Below are positions 7,998 to 15,835 of a stretch of DNA of 30,761 nucleotides, in pieces. The position numbers and the translations under genes are program-made. The notes beneath the pieces are model-generated. The model ran no database searches. It saw nothing but the letters and a program-made list of their open reading frames with translations, and was not told the origin of the DNA. This stretch comes from an uncultured Bacteroidota bacterium (GTDB taxonomy: Bacteria > Bacteroidota > Bacteroidia > Chitinophagales > Saprospiraceae): the NCBI GenBank assembly GCA_937876435.1, contig CALEIL010000405.1, forward strand, positions 1 through 30,761, given 5' to 3'. Numbering within the stretch: position 1 is the stretch's first letter; each line of letters opens with the position of its first letter.

Positions 7998-8648
7998 ATG
8001 AAGAAGACATACTTGAAGTTTGGATCGACGATATTTCTCCTTAATATATGGTGTGCCCTAGTACCATTAAATGCTCAGCAATTTTTGGTGGAAGAGGATA
8101 TCGAAGTCCGCCTCGTCGACGTGACCAGTCTGGATTCTACGCTGGTATTGGATATCAGGTATGCAACCACCAACAATTTTACTGAACAGCAGATGTATGA
8201 GTGTGGGAAATGTTATCTGAGGGAGCCCGTGGCGGAAATGCTCGTCGGAATACACAAGGAAGTCAAGGAGATGGGGTATCGAATTAAACTTTTTGACTGC
8301 TACCGGCCCAGACCTATCCAATATAAATTGTGGGAAGTCGTACCGGATGCTCGATACGTGGCACGACCCTGGGATGGATCTGTACACAATCGTGGTGGGG
8401 CGGTGGATCTCACTTTGATAGACTCACTCGGCCAGGAATTGGATATGGGTACCGCCTACGATTTTTTTGGTGAAAGAGCGCATCAGGACTTTACCGACTT
8501 GCCTCCGGAGGTTCTTCGCAATAGAAGTATCCTCAAAGATGTTATGGAAAAGCATTCGTTTTCTCCGATTCGTACGGAATGGTGGCATTTTGATTATAAC
8601 AAAAATAAATTATATCCATTATCTGATTTGGTCTGGGATTGCAATTGA
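7998..8648 (+). CDS. D-alanyl-D-alanine dipeptidase (VanX/DdpX type, peptidase M15D)
   Basis: A zinc dipeptidase that cleaves D-Ala-D-Ala. A hydrophobic N-terminus (about 8-26, ending LNAQ) gives a signal peptide, so the enzyme is periplasmic. Core motifs: Arg103 in YRPRP, the zinc motif SVHNRGGAVD (His130, Asp137) and EWWHFDY (catalytic Glu194, zinc His197). The 190-aa mature length is normal for VanX-type enzymes. Export argues against the cytoplasmic resistance role of VanX and for recycling or use of D-Ala-D-Ala released from peptidoglycan, as proposed for DdpX. No vanH/vanA-type ligase or sensor kinase lies nearby. It starts 35 nt after ligA and precedes the MoxR gene by 48 nt, all on the plus strand. 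Extra Cys residues at 69, 72 and 101 may form a disulfide. Confidence 0.9.
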   Translation: MKKTYLKFGSTIFLLNIWCALVPLNAQQFLVEEDIEVRLVDVTSLDSTLVLDIRYATTNNFTEQQMYECGKCYLREPVAEMLVGIHKEVKEMGYRIKLFDCYRPRPIQYKLWEVVPDARYVARPWDGSVHNRGGAVDLTLIDSLGQELDMGTAYDFFGERAHQDFTDLPPEVLRNRSILKDVMEKHSFSPIRTEWWHFDYNKNKLYPLSDLVWDCN

Positions 8649-8696
8649 AACCTTGTATATTCGTTCTTTTCCCAGAGCGTAAAACGTAATAAATCT

Positions 8697-9668
8697 ATGC
8701 AGGAAGTAAAATCATCCTCCGGTAAGGAAGCAGTTGATGAGTTGGCCGGAAAATACACGCAACTGAGAAATGAAATCGGGAAAGTGATCGTCGGTCAGGA
8801 TAAAGTGGTCGAATCGGTTATTATATCGTTGTTTAGCAACGGCCACAGTTTGCTGGTCGGAGTGCCTGGCCTGGCTAAAACACTCCTTGTCAGTACTATC
8901 GCTGAGGTTTTGGATCTGGAATTTAAACGAATTCAGTTTACACCGGATCTTATGCCATCCGATATTACGGGATCCGAAATACTGGGGGAGAACCGACAGT
9001 TTCAATTTAACCGGGGTCCTATTTTTTCAAATATTGTCCTGGCGGATGAGATCAACCGGACACCTCCCAAAACGCAGGCAGCTTTACTGGAAGCCATGCA
9101 GGAGCGATCCGTGACCGTCGCCGGAGATAATTTTCCATTGCCACAGCCATTTTTCGTACTGGCTACCCAAAACCCCATCGAACAGGAAGGAACCTATCCT
9201 TTGCCGGAAGCGCAGCTGGATCGTTTTATGTTCAACATCCCGCTCCAGTATCCCAGTTATGAAGAAGAATTGCAGGTAGTCAAAAACACGACCGGGGTAC
9301 AATCGAGCGTGCTTGATCAGATTTTGAACGGGCCTGAAATTCTGTTTTTTCAACAGCTTATTCGCAAAATTCCACTGGCGGATAATGTTTTGGAATACGC
9401 TGTACGTTTGGTGCATCAGACACGACCCGAAGGTGATCAAAGCCCTGGCGTAGTAAAAGAATATATCCAATGGGGAGCAGGACCGAGGGCTTCGCAATAC
9501 CTCGTGCTGGGAGCTAAGTGTCACGCTGCTATCCACGGAAAGTATTCTCCGGATATCGAGGACATCCAGGCCATTGCAGATTATGTACTGCGACACAGGA
9601 TTGTGCGCAATTATAAGGCGGAAGCGGAAGGCCTGACCGAGGAGATGATCATCAAAGAACTACTGTAG
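8697..9668 (+). CDS. MoxR family AAA+ ATPase
   Basis: A 323-aa AAA+ ATPase of the MoxR branch, thought to act as a chaperone for vWA-domain or membrane protein complexes. Walker A is GVPGLAKT (55-62, Lys61), Walker B is VLADEIN (Asp117, Glu118), sensor 1 is in ATQNPIEQEGTYPLPEAQLDRF, and the C-terminal lid is typical. The protein is soluble. MoxR genes usually sit beside a DUF58 gene and BatA-like vWA genes. Here neither follows: a DUF4837 lipoprotein gene comes after a 90-nt gap, while a BatA-like gene lies 7.4 kb away on the other strand. The client is therefore unclear. The ATG at 8697 gives the normal family N-terminus. Confidence 0.95.
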   Translation: MQEVKSSSGKEAVDELAGKYTQLRNEIGKVIVGQDKVVESVIISLFSNGHSLLVGVPGLAKTLLVSTIAEVLDLEFKRIQFTPDLMPSDITGSEILGENRQFQFNRGPIFSNIVLADEINRTPPKTQAALLEAMQERSVTVAGDNFPLPQPFFVLATQNPIEQEGTYPLPEAQLDRFMFNIPLQYPSYEEELQVVKNTTGVQSSVLDQILNGPEILFFQQLIRKIPLADNVLEYAVRLVHQTRPEGDQSPGVVKEYIQWGAGPRASQYLVLGAKCHAAIHGKYSPDIEDIQAIADYVLRHRIVRNYKAEAEGLTEEMIIKELL

Positions 9669-9758
9669 AAGGTCGAGAATTCAGTTCCTGGCCCACTGCA
9701 GGCGGACATACACCATAATAGACTTAATTAACATCTTTATGGGTGAAAGGACTGACAT

Positions 9759-10841
9759 ATGTATAATATCAAGATAAAATATTTTTCCCTATCATTCACT
9801 GTGATGATGGTAGCCATACTTCTTGCAGGATGTGGAAGTGAAAGTAGTGGACCCAATGCAAGGATTAAGCCCTCCTCCATGGGGAAGATATATCAGATCA
9901 ATACATTGATTTCACCGGAATTATTCAATTCTGACGCGATCGATACGTTTGATTACCGGTATGGTCGCGCGTATCCCATACTACCTCAGCCGGAACCCTA
10001 TTTCGAACTCCGGTTTTACGAAATCGATGACCTCAACGAACAGCCGCTGCTGAGAAACCTCAAATGTTTTTTGGTTCTGGCGGATATGAGTGTGGATGAC
10101 AACCTGACTCGAATGGTGCGGCAGGATTTCAGGGAATCGATCGATTTTCGGGAGTCCGGTGTCAAGATCGGTCAGGATAAATGGGCCCGGGACCAATTGG
10201 TGGTGTATATCTATGGGCCCGATAAGGAGTCACTGATCCGGGAGATTAATCGAAGTTACCTGACAATATCTGACCGTATTTCTACATTTTATGACGATAT
10301 GATCCAGGCTACGGTTTACGTCCAGGGCCAGAATAAAGCCATTCGCGATTCTGTATATCAAAAATATCAGATCGAGATGAATATCCCCGGGGATTATGTA
10401 ATGAGTCTGGAAGCTGATTCCTTACTCTGGTTTCGTCAGGAAATACCCAAAATCAGCCGCTCTATTATGGTGTCAAGATTTCCGTACCGCAGTGAAAATC
10501 AGTTTACCAAGGAGGGTATTATCCGGATGCGGGACGAAATGGGAGCATACATTTCTTCTACTATCACAGGGTCGTATATGCAAGTGAATGCAATCGACCT
10601 ACCAGTTTTTACAGAAGTCACCGAAATTGACGGCAGGTATGCAGTACGAGCTGTTGGCATTTGGGAAATCGTTGGAGATTTTATGGGAGGTGCTTTTGTG
10701 ACGTACGCGATCCTGGATGAGCAAAACGATGAGATCGTTGTATTGGATGGTTTTGTGTATTCCCCCGAAGAAAGGAAAAAACTTTCAATGATCTATCTGG
10801 ATTACATCCTCCGACAAACTAAGCTGGATTCTGCTCTATGA
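9759..10841 (+). CDS. DUF4837 family lipoprotein
   Basis: A 360-aa predicted lipoprotein: a hydrophobic N-terminus runs to a clean lipobox LLAGC (Cys25). The body is mixed alpha/beta with no enzyme motif that I recognise. The C-terminal third carries the pattern VRAVGIWEIVGDFMGGAFVTY (written here as the recognisable G-W-x9-MGG-F core), which I associate with DUF4837, a family largely restricted to Bacteroidota and without known function. The stop codon overlaps the start of the next gene by 4 nt (ATGA at 10838-10841), so the two are very probably translationally coupled. That neighbour is a type IX-sorted surface protein, so an outer-membrane or periplasmic helper role is possible but unproven. 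Confidence 0.78.
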   Translation: MYNIKIKYFSLSFTVMMVAILLAGCGSESSGPNARIKPSSMGKIYQINTLISPELFNSDAIDTFDYRYGRAYPILPQPEPYFELRFYEIDDLNEQPLLRNLKCFLVLADMSVDDNLTRMVRQDFRESIDFRESGVKIGQDKWARDQLVVYIYGPDKESLIREINRSYLTISDRISTFYDDMIQATVYVQGQNKAIRDSVYQKYQIEMNIPGDYVMSLEADSLLWFRQEIPKISRSIMVSRFPYRSENQFTKEGIIRMRDEMGAYISSTITGSYMQVNAIDLPVFTEVTEIDGRYAVRAVGIWEIVGDFMGGAFVTYAILDEQNDEIVVLDGFVYSPEERKKLSMIYLDYILRQTKLDSAL

Positions 10842-12724
10842 AAGGCGTATGGTGGGTCATAATCAAATATCGTTTTTTGGTGTGTGCCGTACTGCTTTTA
10901 GTGCTTTTTTGGAATCCTGTCTCTACCTCTGGTCAGGCCATTTGTACCGGCACGTTTGGAGAGAATATCTTTGACGGCGGCGATTTTGGCAGAGGGGTGG
11001 CAAATATTGTTCCTCAGGATACGAGTTTTGCACCGGGGTATGCCTATACCACCAGCACTCCACCGATGGATGGTTTTTATACGATCACCAATGACATGGG
11101 CCGGTGGGGAAACAATTACGGGACGTGGATCAATACCGGAGATGCCAGTGATGATCCCCTCGGATATATGATGGTCGTAAATGCATCGTATTCTCCGGGA
11201 ATTTTCTACGAACAAACTATTGAAAATCTGTGTCCCAATACCACGTTTGAGTTTTCAGCCGATGTGCTCAATGTGGTCCGTCGGGAGGTCACCGGTCATT
11301 CCCTTCCCGATCTGGATTTTCTGATCAATGACTCTGTCCGATATTCCACTGGTCAGATTCCGCAAGACGAACAATGGCATAATCATGGATTTACCTTCGA
11401 ACTCCCACCCGGGCAATCGAGTCTCAAACTGACCCTGGTGAATAAAGCTCCGGGAGGGACCGGGAACGATCTGGCTCTGGACAATATTACGTTTCGACCC
11501 TGTGGTCCACAACCGGATATGGATCTGGCCCGGGAATTGTTTTTCTGTGAAGATGATGCACAGCAAGCCTGGATAAGGACCAATGTGGATACCAATGAAC
11601 TATTCATTCAGTGGCAGATGAGTCGATCGTCGGAAGATGGCTGGCAAAACGTAGGAGCGGTCAATGCGCTCCAGATAGAACAGGATCTGAGTGAAGCCGG
11701 AATATTTTATTATCGGTACAAATTGAGTCACTCTGCTGATAACCTGGACAATCCCTTTTGTGTGTCGTTGTCCGAAGTGGTGACATCCACTGTTTTGCCC
11801 AGGAATTATGAGATAGTGGATACGATTTGTATGGGGACGATCAAGTCATTTGAGGGGCAATTGCTGACCTCACCAGGTACCTATACCGCTTCCCATTTGT
11901 CCAGCAGGGGGTGTGATTCGGTCGTGATCCTTCACCTGGCGGTTGTCGGGCAAAGATCATTGGAATTTGATATATCAGGTCAGAATCCTTTATGTCACGA
12001 TTCGGCGGATGGGCTGATTGAGGTGACCAATGCGACTGGCGGTTATCCACCTTTTCGATTCAGATTGGACAGTATGACCAATAGTACGGGCAGGTTTGAA
12101 GGACTCCGGGGTGGAATCAAAACCGTGCAGATCAGTGACCGGTACGATTGTTTGTATTTCGGGGATGTTCAGTTGATAATTCCACCCGCATTTGAGTTGG
12201 AGGCATTTCAGGACACGTCGTTGGTTCTGGGACAATCGATGACGATCAATATTTCGGCCTCAGAACCGATCAATACCGTAGCTGCCAATCCCAATATCCT
12301 GTTGGATTGTGATCCGTGTCGGGAGGTGACGTTTCTACCTACGAGGACAACGGATGTACGGATCACAGCGACCAATGCCAATGGATGTACCAGTGAAGAA
12401 TCATTTTTCATCCACGTCGATGATCAAAACCTGCCCATCGTATTTCCCAATGCATTTTCTCCCAATGCTGATGGGACAAATGATCAATTTCGGGTTATTG
12501 CACCGCCTCATTTGATAAGCCGAATGGTATCAGCCCGGATATTGGATCGATGGGGCAATGAAATCTTCTCGGTTGAAAATCAATCCAATACCGACAATAC
12601 TATACTGTGGGATGGGCTTAGTAAGGGACAGAAAGCAGAACCCGGGGTATACTTATACGTTGTCGAACTGGAACTTATCAATGGAGAAATAAGATATTTC
12701 ACCGGGGATGTACTGGTGTTGTAA
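10838..12724 (+). CDS. Secreted protein with gliding-motility-type C-terminal sorting domain
   Basis: A 628-aa exported surface protein. A signal peptide spans about residues 8-33. Residues about 40-223 form a beta-rich domain resembling galactose-binding jelly-rolls (FDGGDFGRG ... LALDNITFRPCG). Residues 224-380 are Ig-like or unassigned and contain paired Cys. Residues about 382-428 match a SprB-type repeat (NPLCHDSADGLIEV ... GGYPPF). Residues about 534-628 are the gliding motility-associated C-terminal domain: FPNAFSPNADGTNDQF, RWGNEIF, WDG, GVYLYVVEL. This domain directs secretion by the type IX system and is then removed or retained at the surface. The start overlaps the DUF4837 stop by 4 nt. 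Likely an adhesin or glycan-binding surface protein; the ligand is unknown. Confidence 0.9.
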   Translation: MKGVWWVIIKYRFLVCAVLLLVLFWNPVSTSGQAICTGTFGENIFDGGDFGRGVANIVPQDTSFAPGYAYTTSTPPMDGFYTITNDMGRWGNNYGTWINTGDASDDPLGYMMVVNASYSPGIFYEQTIENLCPNTTFEFSADVLNVVRREVTGHSLPDLDFLINDSVRYSTGQIPQDEQWHNHGFTFELPPGQSSLKLTLVNKAPGGTGNDLALDNITFRPCGPQPDMDLARELFFCEDDAQQAWIRTNVDTNELFIQWQMSRSSEDGWQNVGAVNALQIEQDLSEAGIFYYRYKLSHSADNLDNPFCVSLSEVVTSTVLPRNYEIVDTICMGTIKSFEGQLLTSPGTYTASHLSSRGCDSVVILHLAVVGQRSLEFDISGQNPLCHDSADGLIEVTNATGGYPPFRFRLDSMTNSTGRFEGLRGGIKTVQISDRYDCLYFGDVQLIIPPAFELEAFQDTSLVLGQSMTINISASEPINTVAANPNILLDCDPCREVTFLPTRTTDVRITATNANGCTSEESFFIHVDDQNLPIVFPNAFSPNADGTNDQFRVIAPPHLISRMVSARILDRWGNEIFSVENQSNTDNTILWDGLSKGQKAEPGVYLYVVELELINGEIRYFTGDVLVL

Positions 12725-12843
12725 ACTCGCCAATAGAATGTAGAATAAAATTTGCGATTGGAAGGGCTTTAGAAAGGATTTGCGTCGCATTTTTCATCCC
12801 CAAGGAGAGGTTTTGATCCGTTGTGTTTTATCCACCAGCTCAT

Positions 12844-13407
12844 TCAATCAGGGGACGTAACGATGCTCATCACGTTTCGTAAACCCTCAAGAATAAAGTC
12901 CGGTCGCCACCGCCCTTGCAGGTCCGGATATCCCAATTGTTCCCCTACGAGGATGGTTTTCATACCGAGGTTTTGCCCAAAGGCCACGTCGGAAATAGAA
13001 TCTCCCACCATGATGGATTTGGGGAAATCGATGTCGTGGTAATCTGCTTTGGCTCTCATCGCCATGGTGGGCGAGGGTTTACGGCAATTGCCCGGTTGTC
13101 TGGCAAGATCCCCGCAATAATAGATGCTATCGATGCAACCGCCTGCCCGGGAGACTTCTGACAACAAATGATTGTGAACCGCTTCCAATTGTCCGGGCGT
13201 CAGGAGTCCCAAGCGTATTCCCTGCTGATTTGTGACAACGATCACATGATTAAACATTTTGGAAAGGCTGGATATCGCATCCAGAACCCCGGGAAGAATC
13301 TGAAAATCGTCGATCGTGTTGATGTAGGCACCCGGGATGCGTCTGTTGATGACCCCGTCCCGGTCCAGAAATAATGTCCAGCAGCGATCGATTTTTAGTT
13401 TACTCAT
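12844..13407 (-). CDS. gmhB: D-glycero-manno-heptose 1,7-bisphosphate 7-phosphatase (HAD-IIIA)
   Basis: Removes the C7 phosphate from heptose-1,7-bisphosphate in the ADP- or GDP-heptose pathway; cytoplasmic. HAD motifs: DRDGVIN (nucleophile Asp15, Asp17), VVTNQQG, Lys110 in CRKPSP, and GDSISD (Asp136, Asp140). The frame is open to 13437, but the ATG at 13407 gives 187 aa and overlaps the gmhA stop by 8 nt (ATGAGTAA), a typical coupled arrangement, so I chose it. In E. coli GmhB a zinc loop with Cys-x-His and Cys-x-Cys ligands precedes the RKP motif. Here the loop is shortened and keeps only Cys98 and Cys108, so the zinc site is probably reduced or absent. Direct linkage to gmhA supports the assignment over generic histidinol-phosphatase-like HADs. 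Confidence 0.88.
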   Translation of the reverse strand: MSKLKIDRCWTLFLDRDGVINRRIPGAYINTIDDFQILPGVLDAISSLSKMFNHVIVVTNQQGIRLGLLTPGQLEAVHNHLLSEVSRAGGCIDSIYYCGDLARQPGNCRKPSPTMAMRAKADYHDIDFPKSIMVGDSISDVAFGQNLGMKTILVGEQLGYPDLQGRWRPDFILEGLRNVMSIVTSPD

Positions 13408-13993
13408 CCGGGAACATTTCTGCTTCCACCAGTTCACATATCATATGTCCAGCCAATATGTGACCTTCCTGAATACGGGCAGTGTCATTGGACGGAATCC
13501 GGATTTCGATATCGCATAAGGAGGCGAGTTCTCCTCCGTCACGACCAGTCATGCCGATGACTTTCACGCCCATCTCGCGGGCCCTTTGCACGGCGTGGAG
13601 TATGTTTTTGGAATGGCCCGATGTGGAAAATGCGACCAGTACATCTCCATTTTGCCCCATAGCACTCAGCATCCTGGCATATACGTGTTCGTAGCTGTAA
13701 TCATTGGCTACGGCTGTCAGAAAAGAAGTATTGACGTGGAGGGCCTCAGCAAAGAGAGGGTCACGGTCTTTGCGAAAACGGCCGGAGAGTTCGGCGGACA
13801 AATGCTGCGCATCCGCTGCGCTTCCACCATTTCCACAAAACAAGACTTTTCCCCCACGTCGGTAATTGAGAACGATCAGTGAAACCGCTTTTCCTATCCG
13901 GTCGATAAGTTCTCCGGACACCAACATTTGTTCCTTGACCTGGATGGCTTCCCGGATTTTGTCGGTTATAAAGCTTGTGCGATCGATCGACAT
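13400..13993 (-). CDS. gmhA: Sedoheptulose-7-phosphate isomerase (phosphoheptose isomerase)
   Basis: Converts sedoheptulose-7-phosphate to D-glycero-D-manno-heptose-7-phosphate, the first step to nucleotide-activated heptose. A SIS-fold protein of 197 aa, standard length. Catalytic residues align with E. coli GmhA at a constant offset of three: His64 and Glu68 in CGNGGSAADAQHLSAELSGR, Gln175 and His183 in QEGHILAGH. The phosphate-binding STSG loop (123-126) is present. It is 28 nt downstream of the GT2 gene and overlaps gmhB. The kinase/nucleotidyltransferase steps (hldE or hddA/hddC) are not in the window. Identification is firm. Confidence 0.95.
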   Translation of the reverse strand: MSIDRTSFITDKIREAIQVKEQMLVSGELIDRIGKAVSLIVLNYRRGGKVLFCGNGGSAADAQHLSAELSGRFRKDRDPLFAEALHVNTSFLTAVANDYSYEHVYARMLSAMGQNGDVLVAFSTSGHSKNILHAVQRAREMGVKVIGMTGRDGGELASLCDIEIRIPSNDTARIQEGHILAGHMICELVEAEMFPDE

Positions 13994-14021
13994 AAGACGG
14001 TTTTAGAATACCTGAGAGTTT

Positions 14022-15089
14022 TTATATTTTTCTGTCCGACCAGGGAGTTTTTTTCACCTTGACGGGCTGAGTATTGTGTTGATCCAGTGCTAAAAGATCG
14101 TGTGAATCTACGCCTATGATTTCTTCGAGCTGATACGCATTTCGTTCTGTGGCATTGCGGGTGATCAGTTCACCCAGAAAACCAGCCAGGAAAAGTTGTG
14201 TCCCTACCACAATACTGATCAGTGAAATATAGAAATATGGATTGGATGTAATCAAGGGGGCAGCGATCCCTTTATCCAATAAAATCAGTTTGTCAATACC
14301 CAGATAGATCGCGGCCAGGACCCCGATCAGGAAAATGATCGATCCCAAAAGACCGAAAAAGTGCATTGGTCGTTTTCCAAATTTTCCCATAAAAAATATG
14401 GTCATCAAATCCAGAAATCCGTTGACAAATCTCGATACCCCAAATTTACTGGTCCCGTACTTCCGTTGTTGATGCTGCACCACCTTTTCACCGATTTTGC
14501 GAAATCCGGCCCATTTCACGATGATGGGAATGTATCTGTGCATTTCTCCATACACCTCGATCGAATGGACTACCTTGTGGCGGTAGGATTTAAGACCACA
14601 ATTGAAATCGTGAAGGGGTATTTTGGAGATTTTACGAGCAGCCCAATTGAATAGTTTGGAAGGAAGATTTTTGGTCCATTTGTTATCGTGCCTCACTTTC
14701 TTCCAGCCGGATACGATATCGTAACCATCTTCGATGATCATCCTGTACAATTCCGGGATTTCCTCCGGGCTATCCTGCAGATCGGCGTCCATCGTAATGA
14801 TCACCTCACCCTGGGAGATATTGAAGCCGGTATTAAGCGCTGCTGATTTTCCGTAGTTACGACGAAATTTAATTCCCCGAATGACCGGGTTGTTTTCCGT
14901 CATCCTGGAAATCACCGACCAGGAATCGTCCGTTGATCCATCGTCGATAAAAATGAGTTCGTAACTCAATTGATGTTCGTTCATCGTACGCCGGATCCAT
15001 TCTTCCAGCTCAGGCAATGATTCTTCTTCATTGAGGAGTGGAATGACAATAGACACATCGTAAGGAAACTCTGGATTACTTGGATTCAT
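14022..15089 (-). CDS. GT2 glycosyltransferase, polyprenyl-phosphate sugar transferase type
   Basis: A 355-aa inverting GT-A enzyme. The N-terminal half shows SIVIPLLNEEESLPEL, DDGSTDDSW (Asp49, Asp50), the DXD-type MDADLQDSPEEIPELY (Asp101, Asp103) and GLKSYRH. The C-terminal part has two membrane helices (about 243-266 and 284-308), the layout of DPM1-like, GtrB-like and ArnC-like enzymes that put a sugar on undecaprenyl phosphate at the inner membrane. The donor sugar is not readable. The start overlaps the DUF4199 stop by 4 nt, and gmhA-gmhB follow. The whole set looks like an envelope glycan sub-operon. From memory, the DUF4199-GT2 pairing is common in Bacteroidota. Confidence 0.9.
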   Translation of the reverse strand: MNPSNPEFPYDVSIVIPLLNEEESLPELEEWIRRTMNEHQLSYELIFIDDGSTDDSWSVISRMTENNPVIRGIKFRRNYGKSAALNTGFNISQGEVIITMDADLQDSPEEIPELYRMIIEDGYDIVSGWKKVRHDNKWTKNLPSKLFNWAARKISKIPLHDFNCGLKSYRHKVVHSIEVYGEMHRYIPIIVKWAGFRKIGEKVVQHQQRKYGTSKFGVSRFVNGFLDLMTIFFMGKFGKRPMHFFGLLGSIIFLIGVLAAIYLGIDKLILLDKGIAAPLITSNPYFYISLISIVVGTQLFLAGFLGELITRNATERNAYQLEEIIGVDSHDLLALDQHNTQPVKVKKTPWSDRKI

Positions 15090-15601
15090 CGGGTACGTGT
15101 TCTGTAAATGGCTGCTAATATGAGCGCAATAAGTCCTCCTGGAAAAATCAGCGAAAATAAATACCCAAAAAAGGACTGACCCAGGGTTGGTCGGAATGGA
15201 TTATCTCTGATTTCGTTGACCATCAACTCGAGTTGTTCTTCACCGAGGAATTCATTGAACAAACCATTGTCCACCATTTCGAGAGCTTTTTCTTTGGCGA
15301 TATCGCCCAGTTCGGGGTCGATATAGTTGTATAAGATGAAATTGAAAAAAAGATATATTCCATTGCCGATAACGAAAGGTAGAAATGCTTCTTTGAAGGC
15401 ATCGGCAAAATTCAAATATTCGTAATCTTTTTTGGCTTCACGAGCTGAAAGGATCATCGCCATGATCAATACAAGCGTGGGAAAATAGCTCATTCCAAAA
15501 TGAACCATCAGACGATTATTGAACATATCCACCACGAACATGATAACCACAATAGCCCCGCCTGCAATCAACCCCAGATTCACCGATTTTTTTTCCATCA
15601 C
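15086..15601 (-). CDS. DUF4199 family membrane protein
   Basis: A 171-aa integral membrane protein of a Bacteroidota family without known function. Hydrophobic helices lie at about 8-27, 36-53, 72-95 and 143-165, with a charged loop between helices 3 and 4 (ELGDIAKEKALEMVDNG). The NFADAFKEAF segment between helices 2 and 3 is typical of DUF4199. Met1 and Met2 are both possible starts (15601 or 15598). The gene ends in a 4-nt overlap with the GT2 gene, so the two are probably made together. It may be a small partner or flippase-like subunit of the glycosyltransferase; that is only context inference. A good -7/-33 promoter candidate lies about 65 nt upstream. Confidence 0.8.
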   Translation of the reverse strand: MMEKKSVNLGLIAGGAIVVIMFVVDMFNNRLMVHFGMSYFPTLVLIMAMILSAREAKKDYEYLNFADAFKEAFLPFVIGNGIYLFFNFILYNYIDPELGDIAKEKALEMVDNGLFNEFLGEEQLELMVNEIRDNPFRPTLGQSFFGYLFSLIFPGGLIALILAAIYRTRTR

Positions 15602-15665
15602 GTCAGATTATTATATTTCTATGAAGTCATGTAGTTATCCTATAATCATCCATTGAGAATTTATG

Positions 15666-15697
15666 CAAAAATAAGACTTCGATGGTAATTAATGCAA
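15666..15697 (-). promoter_or_regulatory. Promoter candidate for DUF4199-GT2-gmhA-gmhB
   Basis: Read on the minus strand, TATTTTTG (15673-15666) matches the Bacteroidota -7 consensus TAnnTTTG exactly and is followed by C, as often seen. A TTG (15697-15695) lies 21 nt upstream as -33. A start of transcription near 15659 would leave a leader of about 58 nt before the DUF4199 ATG. This would let the four downstream genes be expressed apart from the rsmE-to-dihydroorotase block. Confidence 0.5.
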
Positions 15698-15835
15698 CAA
15701 ACGCATCAAAATAGCTGGGAGGGGAGGAGGTTGTAGACGGAGGTTCGACAAATATTCACCACTGCGGGGCCCAATCGTTGCACACAGCCGATAGTTAATA
15801 GCTGACCATCGATGGCCGGTGGCCGTATGGCTTGC

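Noticed and set aside
13408..13437. Upstream start for gmhB
   Set aside because: It would overlap gmhA by 38 nt. The internal ATG gives an 8-nt overlap and a normal HAD N-terminus.
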